Source: GCA-020348445 sp965372465
GTDB lineage: Archaea > Thermoplasmatota > Thermoplasmata > GCA-020350865
NCBI GenBank assembly: GCA_965372465.1
Contig: CBDVCK010000004.1
Coordinates: 1-39,576, forward strand
DNA: 39,576 bases
Direction of reading: 5' to 3'
Position 1 is the stretch's first letter. The number at the start of each line of letters is the position of its first letter. Under the pieces are notes generated by a model. The model was given only the letters and a program-made list of their open reading frames with translations, did not search any database and was not told where the DNA came from. Below are positions 8,603 to 16,615 of the stretch, piece by piece. Both the position numbers and the translations under genes were made by a program.

Positions 8603-9265
8603 ATGCCTCCTTTAAATCTTACGGACATCTACAAGCGTTTATCCAAGCATTTTGGCCATCAAAAGTGGTGGCCCGCCCAGACTCCTTTCGAGGTCATGGT
8701 TGGCGCAATACTCACACAACAGACCGCATGGAGGAACGTTGAGATCAGCATCAAAAACCTGAAATCGAAAGGACTTTTAGAGATCCAAACCCTGGCTTTC
8801 GCTCCCGTGGGCACAATCGAAGAATGCGTAAGACCCTCTGGCTTTTACAAGCAAAAGGCAAAAAGAATCCATTCTATGGCAAGGTATCTTAATGATAATT
8901 ATGGAGGTGAATTGAAAACAATCTTTAAAAAGGATGCAGAAACCCTCAGGTCCGAGTTACTCTCTCTCGAAGGAATCGGGCCTGAAACAGCCGATTCCAT
9001 TATGCTCTATGCCGACTGCAAACATAGGTTCGTAATAGATGCCTATACTTTCAGGGCATTTAAAAGACTGGGAATGGATTTTAAAGGCGATTATACAAGG
9101 GCACAGGAATTTTTCGAATCGAATCTTTCACAGGATCTGGAATTATTCAGAAATTATCATGCGCTAATAGTAGAGCTGGGTAAGACTTTTTGCAAGACAA
9201 AACCCCTTTGTGCCCACTGCCCGCTCAATGTCAGCTGCCAATACCACAAAAAAAGGGATTCTTAA
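8603..9265 (+). CDS. HhH-GPD DNA glycosylase, MagIII-like, with [4Fe-4S] site
   Basis: This is a base-excision repair glycosylase of the endonuclease III superfamily, 220 residues, full length. The helix-hairpin-helix LEGIGPETADSI spans about 122-133 and the catalytic Asp is D146 (FVIDAYTF). The position of the EndoIII nucleophilic lysine (GxGxKTA) is Glu128, as in MagIII. A monofunctional glycosylase, likely acting on alkylated purines such as 3-methyladenine, is therefore more plausible than a bifunctional AP lyase. Unlike MagIII it keeps a C-terminal iron-sulfur loop, C197-X5-C203-X2-C206-X5-C212. The stop codon overlaps that of the convergent Sir2 gene. The superfamily is certain; the substrate is inferred. 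Confidence 0.88.
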   Translation: MPPLNLTDIYKRLSKHFGHQKWWPAQTPFEVMVGAILTQQTAWRNVEISIKNLKSKGLLEIQTLAFAPVGTIEECVRPSGFYKQKAKRIHSMARYLNDNYGGELKTIFKKDAETLRSELLSLEGIGPETADSIMLYADCKHRFVIDAYTFRAFKRLGMDFKGDYTRAQEFFESNLSQDLELFRNYHALIVELGKTFCKTKPLCAHCPLNVSCQYHKKRDS

Positions 9266-10011
9266 AGTTCCTTTACAGCATCTACAATTTCTGGCAGGAT
9301 ATCCTCAACGTTTCCTTTTATTATCCAATCAGAGCAAAGGCCGGTTAAGGTGGTCTCCTCCAGGTTGATTTCAAGAACCTTTGCTCCGTTCTCCTTTGCA
9401 TAAAAGGGAACATGCGACATGGGAGAAACCACAACCGAGGTTCCTATAACCATCAATAGCTCGCATTCCTTTGCCAGAGCATAGGATTCGAAAATAACCT
9501 CAGAAGGCAGCTGCTCCCCGAAAAGTACAACATCGGGTCTCAGAGCAAAACCGCATTCACATCTAGGAGGCATCTCCTTCAGATATTGCTCGATTGGATA
9601 ACGCTTTTGGCATCTCATACATATCAAACTGCGATTGTTTCCGTGCAGCTCAAGTACATTTTGATTGCCTGCAGCCTGATGCAGAAAATCCACATTCCCT
9701 GTGATTATCCCCTCAAGATGTCCAGAATCCTCAAGCCTGGCCAATGCGAAATGTGCAGGGTTTGGCTCTGCTTTTTGTATAGTGTCTATCATCTCTTTAA
9801 GCATTATCCAGACCTTATCGGGATTCCTTTTAAAAGATTCCACATGTGCAAATTCATCAGGATCGTATTTGGACCAAAGGCCCCCTTCTCCCCGAAAAGG
9901 TGGAATACCGCTTGCAACCGAGATGCCTGCCCCGGTTAATGCCACCGTTTTTTTTGAGTTTGCAATTTCCCTTGCTGCTATTTTTATGGTGCTTTCGTTC
10001 TCCCTGTGCAT
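9262..10011 (-). CDS. Sir2-family NAD-dependent protein deacylase
   Basis: Sirtuins remove acyl groups from protein lysines using NAD+; in archaea known targets include chromatin proteins such as Alba. Visible features are GAGIS at 27-31, PPFRG near 37, the catalytic His123 in LHGN, zinc ligands C131, C134, C151 and C153, and GTSVVVSP for NAD binding. Length (249) is usual. One oddity is that the near-invariant TQNxD motif reads TGNVD (Q to G near residue 105), while Asn and Asp are kept. An SD-like GGGGGA precedes the ATG by five to six bases. The last codons overlap the glycosylase gene on the other strand. Confidence 0.93.
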   Translation of the reverse strand: MHRENESTIKIAAREIANSKKTVALTGAGISVASGIPPFRGEGGLWSKYDPDEFAHVESFKRNPDKVWIMLKEMIDTIQKAEPNPAHFALARLEDSGHLEGIITGNVDFLHQAAGNQNVLELHGNNRSLICMRCQKRYPIEQYLKEMPPRCECGFALRPDVVLFGEQLPSEVIFESYALAKECELLMVIGTSVVVSPMSHVPFYAKENGAKVLEINLEETTLTGLCSDWIIKGNVEDILPEIVDAVKEL

Positions 10012-10138
10012 TACTATCCCCCTTGGATATCTTGCTCTTTCCCAGCTGTAAACTGTAATACATTCAATGTTCTTCAGATGTGTTACCTTAAATTATTCTT
10101 TTTCAGGGTTGTTATCTCCTGTGGTCTCGTATTATTCT

Positions 10139-11014
10139 TTATTCTGATTTTACCTGCTTTTGCACAAGATCGATTACTATCTCTCCGATGCGGCCCATGT
10201 TCTCATACGTCTGTGCACCAAGATGCGGTATCAGAAGCACATTATCGGCATCTAAAAGCGGGGAGTCATTTGGCGGCTCGGAATGATAAACATCAATTCC
10301 GGCATATCTCACTGTACCGGATTTTAAGGCTTCGGTCAGATCCTCATCCGCAATGAGTTTTCCCCTTGCCGTGTTGATTAGCACCACACCCTCCTTCATC
10401 TTGGCGATTGTGTCCTTGTTTATCATGCCTTCGGTCTCCTCTGTTATCGGCGTATGAAGCGATATAATATCCGATTGCGCAAGAAGTTCGTCAAGGCCCA
10501 CGATTTTTGCATGGTCCGAGGATTTGTCGGATTTTCTGTATGCAATCACGTTCATGCCAAATGCCTGCGCACGTTTTGCCACCTCGGTTCCGATAAGTCC
10601 GATTCCAATGAGGCCCAGGGTCTTTTTGTAGAGTTCCTGCCCCTTCAACTGCTTTTTTATCCATTCGCCGTTTTTGGTGGTGTTATGGGCTCTCACTATG
10701 TTTCTTTGGATTGCAAGCATCATGGCGAAGGCAAGCTCTGCAACTGCAACAGATGAGGCTTCGGGTGTGTTGTGTACCTTTATGCCCTTTGACTTGGCAT
10801 ATTCGACATCGATGTTGTCAATTCCAACACCACCCCTTATTACCATCTTCAGGTTCTTTGCCTGATCTATGTAATCTTTTCTAACTTTGGTCGCACTTCT
10901 TACCAGTATGATATCTGCATCGGTATACTCGTCCTTGTTGTCCGTGACCTCACCAAATTCCTTTAACTTGTCAGGTAAATCCTTTGAAAAAGGATCAGAA
11001 ATCAGTATCTTCAT
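10139..11014 (-). CDS. serA: D-3-phosphoglycerate dehydrogenase, short form without ACT domain
   Basis: This NAD-dependent 2-hydroxyacid dehydrogenase catalyses the first step of phosphorylated serine synthesis. The Rossmann motif GIGLIG is at 137-142. The catalytic triad is R217 (NTARGK), E246 (HSEPP) and H264 (IPHLGA). At 291 residues it lacks the intervening and ACT domains of long archaeal SerA, so feedback by serine through an ACT domain is not expected. AAGGAGG precedes the ATG with about nine bases of spacing and overlaps the serC stop codon, so the two genes are co-transcribed and probably coupled. A generic D-isomer hydroxyacid dehydrogenase is the alternative, but the serC neighbour supports SerA. 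Confidence 0.9.
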   Translation of the reverse strand: MKILISDPFSKDLPDKLKEFGEVTDNKDEYTDADIILVRSATKVRKDYIDQAKNLKMVIRGGVGIDNIDVEYAKSKGIKVHNTPEASSVAVAELAFAMMLAIQRNIVRAHNTTKNGEWIKKQLKGQELYKKTLGLIGIGLIGTEVAKRAQAFGMNVIAYRKSDKSSDHAKIVGLDELLAQSDIISLHTPITEETEGMINKDTIAKMKEGVVLINTARGKLIADEDLTEALKSGTVRYAGIDVYHSEPPNDSPLLDADNVLLIPHLGAQTYENMGRIGEIVIDLVQKQVKSE

Positions 11015-11023
11015 ATTTTCATA

Positions 11024-11030
11024 CCTCCTT
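11024..11030 (-). promoter_or_regulatory. Strong ribosome-binding site for serA inside the serC stop region
   Basis: The minus strand reads AAGGAGG, overlapping the TAA of serC and ending nine bases before the serA ATG. This supports translation of serA from the serC message. Confidence 0.6.
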
Positions 11031-12111
11031 ATTGGTTCTTATCCCTGAATTCCTTTAGGAATTCCGAGAGTTTCTTTACCCCCTCAACTGGCATTGCATT
11101 GTAGATTGAAGCCCTCATACCACCAACAGACCTGTGACCCTTGAGCCCGGAAAGTCCCTGCTCTTTTGCTTGTGCAATGCACTTTGCTCCCAGATCATCG
11201 GAAGGCAGTCTGAAGGTGACATTCATCATTGATCTCGAGTCCTTTTCGGCATGACCGGAATAATAACCATTGGACTCATCTATTACCTTGTAAAGAGTCC
11301 CGGCTTTCTCCCTGTTTCTTTGTTCGCAGCCCTCAACTCCACCGTTTTCCTTTACCCATTCCAGAACGAGTTTGCACAGGTATATGGGAAAGCAAGGCGG
11401 TGTGTTGAACATCGAGTTTTTTTCCGCATGGGTCTTGTACTTAAGCATTGTGGGAAGCCCATCCGCCCCACGGTCTATGAAATCCTCTCTTATTACAACT
11501 GCGGTCACTCCTGAAGGGCCCATGTTCTTTTGGGCTCCGGCATACATAATGCCGAATTTCCCCACATCCACTTTCCTTGAAATAATATCAGAGGACATGT
11601 CCGCAACCAGTGGAACATCACCTGTATCCGGGTACTCCTTCCATTGGGTTCCGAAAATTGTGTTGTTCGATGTGATGTGCGCAAAGGAAGCATCCGGATT
11701 GAATTTTATGTCCTTGGGAATGTACGAAAAATTCTTATCTTCCGAGGAAGCAACGACATTCACATCCCCTATTAATTTAGCCTCCTTTATGGCCTTCTTG
11801 GACCATGTCCCGGTATTCACATAGTCAGCACTGCGTCCGGATATCATCAGGTTCTTGGGAGCCATTAAAAACTGGGTTGATGCCCCCCCTTGAAGCCATA
11901 GAACCTTGTAGTTATCCGGTATACCATACACCTCTTTCATGAGGGAAGATGCTTCCTTTATAACATCATCGAATTCCTTTGAGCGGTGACTTGTTTCTAA
12001 AATGGATATTCCCGTATCCCTGTAATCCAAGAGCTCTGCCTGTGCCTTTTCCAGGACCGAAAGCGGTAAAGTGGCCGGTCCAGCATTGAAGTTATACATT
12101 CTTTTTACCAA
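11029..12111 (-). CDS. serC: Phosphoserine aminotransferase
   Basis: This PLP enzyme converts 3-phosphohydroxypyruvate and glutamate to phosphoserine, the second step of serine synthesis. The family N-terminus FNAGPATLP is present, with HRSKEF near 42, and the PLP-binding Lys195 lies in AGAQKNMGPSG. Length of 360 is normal. The TTG at 12111 is the best start, since AGGAGG ends eight bases upstream; ATG at 12099 would lie too far from it. No phosphoserine phosphatase (SerB) is in the window. The gene is followed 14 bases later by serA, and the DUF1015 gene lies upstream on the same strand. Confidence 0.95.
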   Translation of the reverse strand: MVKRMYNFNAGPATLPLSVLEKAQAELLDYRDTGISILETSHRSKEFDDVIKEASSLMKEVYGIPDNYKVLWLQGGASTQFLMAPKNLMISGRSADYVNTGTWSKKAIKEAKLIGDVNVVASSEDKNFSYIPKDIKFNPDASFAHITSNNTIFGTQWKEYPDTGDVPLVADMSSDIISRKVDVGKFGIMYAGAQKNMGPSGVTAVVIREDFIDRGADGLPTMLKYKTHAEKNSMFNTPPCFPIYLCKLVLEWVKENGGVEGCEQRNREKAGTLYKVIDESNGYYSGHAEKDSRSMMNVTFRLPSDDLGAKCIAQAKEQGLSGLKGHRSVGGMRASIYNAMPVEGVKKLSEFLKEFRDKNQ

Positions 12112-12149
12112 ATTCTCAACCTCCTATATTCTTTCTCTCTCCTCCTTAA

Positions 12150-12160
12150 TTTTATTTATT
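12150..12160 (-). promoter_or_regulatory. TATA region of serC-serA
   Basis: On the minus strand an A/T run (aaataaataaaatt) lies about 40 bases before the TTG start of serC. Transcription would begin near 12128, leaving a short leader that just includes AGGAGG. It suggests serC-serA has its own promoter even though DUF1015 is upstream on the same strand. Confidence 0.4.
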
Positions 12161-12171
12161 TCCTTTTCCGA

Positions 12172-12189
12172 GATTTATCCCGGTAAATC
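12172..12189. promoter_or_regulatory. Inverted repeat upstream of serC, possible operator
   Basis: The sequence GATTTA-tcccgg-TAAATC has perfect six-base arms around a CCGG-containing centre. It sits just upstream of the TATA-like run of serC, where archaeal activators or repressors often bind. It could instead be the end of the DUF1015 transcript. Confidence 0.35.
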
Positions 12190-12224
12190 GATCCCCCAAA
12201 CCTAAGGATCAAATCCCTTTATCA

Positions 12225-13577
12225 TCATAGTTTGTTGATCACGAATCCCGTATATACCTTTGGATAGAAAAAGGTTGACTTCTGAGGCATGGTTTCATGG
12301 TTCGTTGCCACTTCCTCAACCTCCTCAACCTTTGTCGGGTTCATGAAGAATACGGTCTGGTAACCATTTTCATTGACCTTGTCAATGGATTCTTGAACAG
12401 CGTCTCCAACGGCTTTGATGTACTCCACATAGGATCCGCCGTCTATGGTTCCGCTGGCGACCTTTTCCTTGGTTATACCTAATTTGTCTTCCAGGATCAA
12501 TTTGTGAAGTATGGTCACATCAAGACGTTTCCATGCATGGGAATGATCGGAGATACCATCCATTATACCTTCATCCTTCAGGACCAATGAATAATATTTC
12601 TCGTCATTACAGTAGAGACCGAAAGCATGTGAACTTGCCGAAAAATGCTCCCGCATCCTGCCGAACATCGCTTTTCTTGCCTCCTTATCATCCCCTTCTG
12701 GGAATGAAAACTCCTCAATTTCGAAATTCTTTGAAAGATCATCAATCAGTTTTTTACAGTCAAAATCTTCGATACCCTGAACCAATCTATGTGTGGGCAG
12801 TATGACAAGTCCCTCGTTTTTGATATTCACAAAGGCGAGCATTCGGTATTGTGCTGTATTCAGGTGGGGATTCTCCTTTCTGAACTTCAGAGCTGTTTTG
12901 TATCGATGATGTCCGTCAGCGATAATTATGTATTTGTGGTTCATAACCTCCTGGATCTTCCGTATATCATCTTCGTTATCTATGGCCCATAGCCTGTGGT
13001 TAATTCCATCCTCGTCTGTAATTTTTATCAAAGCCTTATCTTTCATCTTATTTTTTAGCAGGGTATCAATGGTACTTTCCTCGTCCGAGTAGATGGAAAA
13101 AATCAAACCGAAATTCCCTTTTGTGGCCCGAATTAAATTGAGTCTGTCCTCGATATCCTTTGGAAGGGTTTCCTCGTGTTGGTGCACACCCGAACAAATA
13201 CCTCCGGTATCCTTGGATGAGCACATCTCCTCGAGTTTTATGAGGGCAATGAATCCTGCTCTGGTCATCTTCTGTCCGCCAATTTCAAAATCCTGAGCAA
13301 GAACGTAGATTGAAGGTTTTTCCTCTTTTTTCAGCGCACTGGACGCAATCCATGATTCAAGAAGAACCGAAGCGCGGCAGTACTCGTTGCTCTTCTCGGT
13401 ATCCTCCTCAAACTTCATCCCCTTTATTATGTGCGCTATGTTGTATATCGAACTATCATGCAATTTCTTCTGAAGATCGGGGGAAATCACGTCATAAGGG
13501 GGAGAGACAACAAGCTTGTAATCAGTTACCTTGCTGATATCGTATCGATATCCCTGAAACGGAGCTATTTTTACCAT
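12225..13577 (-). CDS. DUF1015 family protein linked to serine synthesis genes
   Basis: The protein has 450 residues and aligns by motif with DUF1015 (COG4198): the N-terminal IAPFQGYRY and VVSPPYDVIS, and a central ADGHHRYKTAL resembling the DGxxR motif of ParB/sulfiredoxin-fold proteins. Members of this family are frequently encoded beside serA and serC in bacteria and archaea, as here, but I know of no established reaction. A role in serine metabolism, for instance phosphorylation or regulation, is an inference from context. It is soluble, with no signal peptide. It is the first gene of the leftward DUF1015-serC-serA run, with 113 bases before serC. Confidence 0.88.
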   Translation of the reverse strand: MVKIAPFQGYRYDISKVTDYKLVVSPPYDVISPDLQKKLHDSSIYNIAHIIKGMKFEEDTEKSNEYCRASVLLESWIASSALKKEEKPSIYVLAQDFEIGGQKMTRAGFIALIKLEEMCSSKDTGGICSGVHQHEETLPKDIEDRLNLIRATKGNFGLIFSIYSDEESTIDTLLKNKMKDKALIKITDEDGINHRLWAIDNEDDIRKIQEVMNHKYIIIADGHHRYKTALKFRKENPHLNTAQYRMLAFVNIKNEGLVILPTHRLVQGIEDFDCKKLIDDLSKNFEIEEFSFPEGDDKEARKAMFGRMREHFSASSHAFGLYCNDEKYYSLVLKDEGIMDGISDHSHAWKRLDVTILHKLILEDKLGITKEKVASGTIDGGSYVEYIKAVGDAVQESIDKVNENGYQTVFFMNPTKVEEVEEVATNHETMPQKSTFFYPKVYTGFVINKL

Positions 13578-13639
13578 GTTCTGGATAATGTAATTTGTGG
13601 ATAAATAATTTATGACCTCAAGTTAACACTGTTATTAAT

Positions 13640-15103
13640 TCATCGCTTCCTGAAGGGTACAGCCAAAAGCGTGAGTACAGGGAATATCTCAAGCCTTCCA
13701 ACCCACATCTCGATAATCAAAACCACCTTGAGGTGACCTGCCATTTCGCTGTTTGTTATTCCTGTAGTAAGACCTACATTCCCTTCCGCTGAAGCAACCT
13801 CAAAAAGTGAATCAGCAGCCGTGTAGGTCTCAGATCCGTTTAAACCGTAAAAACCATCAGGTGCTTGCGTTGCCATGAATGCCAATGCACCGAGACAAAG
13901 CACGATGATATATAGAATCGAGTATAGGGTTGCTACCCTGATTTCCTCCACCGGATATGTTTGCCTCCCGATTTTAAATGGGATTACCGCCTTTCTGGAA
14001 TAGAGGAATTTCTTAACAACCCACGCAACAGCGTATATGATGATTACCACCCTTATCATCTTCAATGCAGATGAGGTGGAGCCGTAACCGCCTCCCATAA
14101 CCATTAAAATACTTAAGATGAACTTGGAGAAATCATCCCATTCTTTGATAGTGGCTGTGGAAAATCCAGTCCCTGTAAGAGCGGACGTTGTCTGGAATAC
14201 GGAGTTCAGCCCATTGACCCTTGTCATCAAAAAAATACTGCTCACAAAGATAATAAGCAGTATGGCCTTGACCTCTATTGTGAAGAATTCCTTGAAATTT
14301 CTTTTTAAAAGGTGCCTGTGGGAGGCAAAGGAAATACCCCCAAGAAGCATGAAAGGGATGAGGAAGACGGCGATATAACCAGGATAGTCTTCTATGCTGT
14401 TGTTTGTCACTGCAAATCCGCCAGTAGCAAGGCAAGTCATGCCCACGTTGACCGCATCAAAGCTTTTGTTTATACCCATGAGAATGACGAGGCCGATTAT
14501 GCATAAAACCGTGTAAAGGATGTAAATTCCCCAGATTCTCCTTGCAGTGCTAACGATGTTTGTGGAAATTCTGTCGGTTCGTCCCTCGGCCTTGTAGAGC
14601 TTGGCTGCGATTCCCGAGCTTCTTATTAAAATAGATAAGAACAGGACTATGACGCCGACACCACCTATCCACTGGGTGAAGGATCGCCAGAACAAAATAG
14701 CCCTGGGAAGGGATTCCACATCAGAGAACATGGTAAGGCCTGTTGCCGTAAAGCCTGACATGGACTCGAAAAAACCGTCCAGAGGGGATAGCCTATCGGG
14801 ATATCCGCCCAGCGAGAAGGGTAGAGACCCCACAAAGGTCATAAGAAGCCATCCAAAGGCCGCGATACTCAGGGCTTCGTCATAGCCAAGACGCGAGGGT
14901 CTACCGAGAAAAAACATGGAGCAAAAACCGATTACTAGGGAAAAACTACCTACTGCAAAGAAGATAATACTCAGAGTTACATCACCATCGATATAGGCCA
15001 GAAGGCCCGGGGGGAACATGGCCATTCCCACTATTACCAGAAGAACAGAGGAATAATACCATATTTTGCCAAATTTGCTCTCTCCAAGACCCAACGCCTT
15101 CAC
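13640..15103 (-). CDS. trkH: Potassium uptake protein TrkH
   Basis: This is the membrane pore subunit of a Trk/Ktr potassium uptake system. It has 487 residues with about ten to twelve hydrophobic helices and four P-loops, each with a filter Gly: SGFTATGLT (~116-124), CLATGGFAV (~224-232), SALTGTGFST (~307-316) and ASAEGNVGLTTG (~437-448). The family C-terminus MWVGRLEIFPVLTLL is present. The start is GTG at 15103; no well-spaced SD is seen. It follows the TrkA gene on the same strand after 90 A/T-rich bases that contain TATA-like runs, so it could be both co-transcribed and separately started. Confidence 0.95.
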   Translation of the reverse strand: MKALGLGESKFGKIWYYSSVLLVIVGMAMFPPGLLAYIDGDVTLSIIFFAVGSFSLVIGFCSMFFLGRPSRLGYDEALSIAAFGWLLMTFVGSLPFSLGGYPDRLSPLDGFFESMSGFTATGLTMFSDVESLPRAILFWRSFTQWIGGVGVIVLFLSILIRSSGIAAKLYKAEGRTDRISTNIVSTARRIWGIYILYTVLCIIGLVILMGINKSFDAVNVGMTCLATGGFAVTNNSIEDYPGYIAVFLIPFMLLGGISFASHRHLLKRNFKEFFTIEVKAILLIIFVSSIFLMTRVNGLNSVFQTTSALTGTGFSTATIKEWDDFSKFILSILMVMGGGYGSTSSALKMIRVVIIIYAVAWVVKKFLYSRKAVIPFKIGRQTYPVEEIRVATLYSILYIIVLCLGALAFMATQAPDGFYGLNGSETYTAADSLFEVASAEGNVGLTTGITNSEMAGHLKVVLIIEMWVGRLEIFPVLTLLAVPFRKR

Positions 15104-15193
15104 TTCCCATCCATAAATTTTTGCTCCTTCTCAACGCTTTAATATTATGGATATATATAATTTTATGCCATTTTTTATATATAGAATCAACAA

Positions 15194-16537
15194 CTAGAAC
15201 AGCTTCACAAGTTTTGGTATGGTATCAGTCCTGGCAAATACTATGAGGCTGTCCCCGACATTGACCATGTCCTCTCCGCCGGGGATGATGACATTGCCGT
15301 TTCTTACAATGGCCCCAACGAGGGTATTTTTCGGGAAATTGGTACGCTTCAGCTTCTTACCTGCTATTTTTGAATTTTGAGAAACCTGAAGCTCAACGAT
15401 TCTGGCCTCGCCATTGTGTAACACACTGAGTGACAGCATCTCTGCCCTGTGGACATGCTGGAGAATTCCCGAAACCGTGGCAAGCCTCGGAGCAATGGCG
15501 ATGTCTATTCCAATACCTTCCAGTATGTTCTTAAGCTCAGGACGCTCCACAAGTGCAATGGTTTTCTTGGCGCCGTACTGCTTGGCCAGTATGCATGATA
15601 GGATGTTAATTTCCTCGGAATTTGTGGTGGCGATAAAGGCGTCCACATTGGAAATCCCCTCCTCCATGAGCACCTCGTCATCTGTTCCACTGCCGTGTAT
15701 GACCAGTGAGGAGAGCAGTTTTTCGGAGGCTAATTTGCATCTATCCTCATCCTCGTCGATCATGACTATATTGACCTCCTTTTCAAGCAGACGTGCAAGA
15801 TGCATACCTATTCTAGTAGCACCCACAACCATGATCTTTTCTATCATATCCAGGCTTCTTGTGGGCTCACCGGTTCCGAAAAGACGCTTGATTTCAGGCA
15901 TTCCCCTGGGATCACCCAAAGCAATAACCACACGATCACCTGCAAGAAGTTTATCCGTGCCCCTGGGAATGATGACCTCCTCTTTGCGGAAAATTGCAAC
16001 AAGATTACAGCGGGGTGGAAGAGGTATTGTCTTTAACATCTTTTGGTTAATTGCGGATTTCCTGTTCACAGTGGATTCGATAATCTGAATTTTTCCCCTG
16101 GCAAAGACATCAGTATCCAGAAGCGAGGGCATGGTAAGCATTCTTGCCATTTTTATTGCGGCAAGAAGCTCAGGACATACTGCGACATCGATACCCAAGA
16201 ATGCGTATTTTTTTGTAGCAATGGGCTCGTTTATATAATCCAGGCTGTTTATCCTGGCAATGGTCTTGCATCCCATGGTATGGGCTATACCGCAGGCCAC
16301 CATGTTGATTTCGTCAGAGCCTGTAACCCCGATGAAAACCTCTGCATTGGCGATACCTGCCTCTTCCAGCTTTGCAAGACTCCCTGCATTACCGTGTATA
16401 ACCAAAGCATCCAGCGCCTCAGCCCTCTCACATGCCTTGCTGTCCTTGTCGATGATCGCCAGGTTATAGCCTTCATCGTATAGAGAGTGTGCGATATGCA
16501 GACCTACCTCACCTGCACCGCCTATGACAGCGTACAT
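15194..16537 (-). CDS. trkA: Trk potassium uptake regulatory subunit TrkA, tandem RCK
   Basis: This cytosolic NAD(H)/nucleotide-binding subunit gates TrkH. It has 447 residues arranged as two TrkA_N-TrkA_C pairs (about 1-215 and 225-447). The first Rossmann motif, GGAGEVG (6-12), is canonical and ends in an acidic residue that would bind NAD ribose (IIDKD). The second, VGATRIG, has Thr where the middle Gly is expected, so the second nucleotide site may be altered. The ATG at 16537 is about 29 nt after an atttaaatt TATA-like run, which suggests a leaderless start. It is the upstream partner of trkH. Confidence 0.94.
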   Translation of the reverse strand: MYAVIGGAGEVGLHIAHSLYDEGYNLAIIDKDSKACERAEALDALVIHGNAGSLAKLEEAGIANAEVFIGVTGSDEINMVACGIAHTMGCKTIARINSLDYINEPIATKKYAFLGIDVAVCPELLAAIKMARMLTMPSLLDTDVFARGKIQIIESTVNRKSAINQKMLKTIPLPPRCNLVAIFRKEEVIIPRGTDKLLAGDRVVIALGDPRGMPEIKRLFGTGEPTRSLDMIEKIMVVGATRIGMHLARLLEKEVNIVMIDEDEDRCKLASEKLLSSLVIHGSGTDDEVLMEEGISNVDAFIATTNSEEINILSCILAKQYGAKKTIALVERPELKNILEGIGIDIAIAPRLATVSGILQHVHRAEMLSLSVLHNGEARIVELQVSQNSKIAGKKLKRTNFPKNTLVGAIVRNGNVIIPGGEDMVNVGDSLIVFARTDTIPKLVKLF

Positions 16538-16615
16538 AACATCGCTATAACATTGCTTCGCAATTTAAATCTTTCGATTTAGTAAAAATGCGTTTTAACC
16601 GGGTTTTCGGGGGAT

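Noticed and set aside
15414..16088. 224-codon open frame on the plus strand inside trkA
   Set aside because: It lies wholly antisense to a well-supported gene and its Ser/Ile/Leu-rich translation has no recognisable motif.
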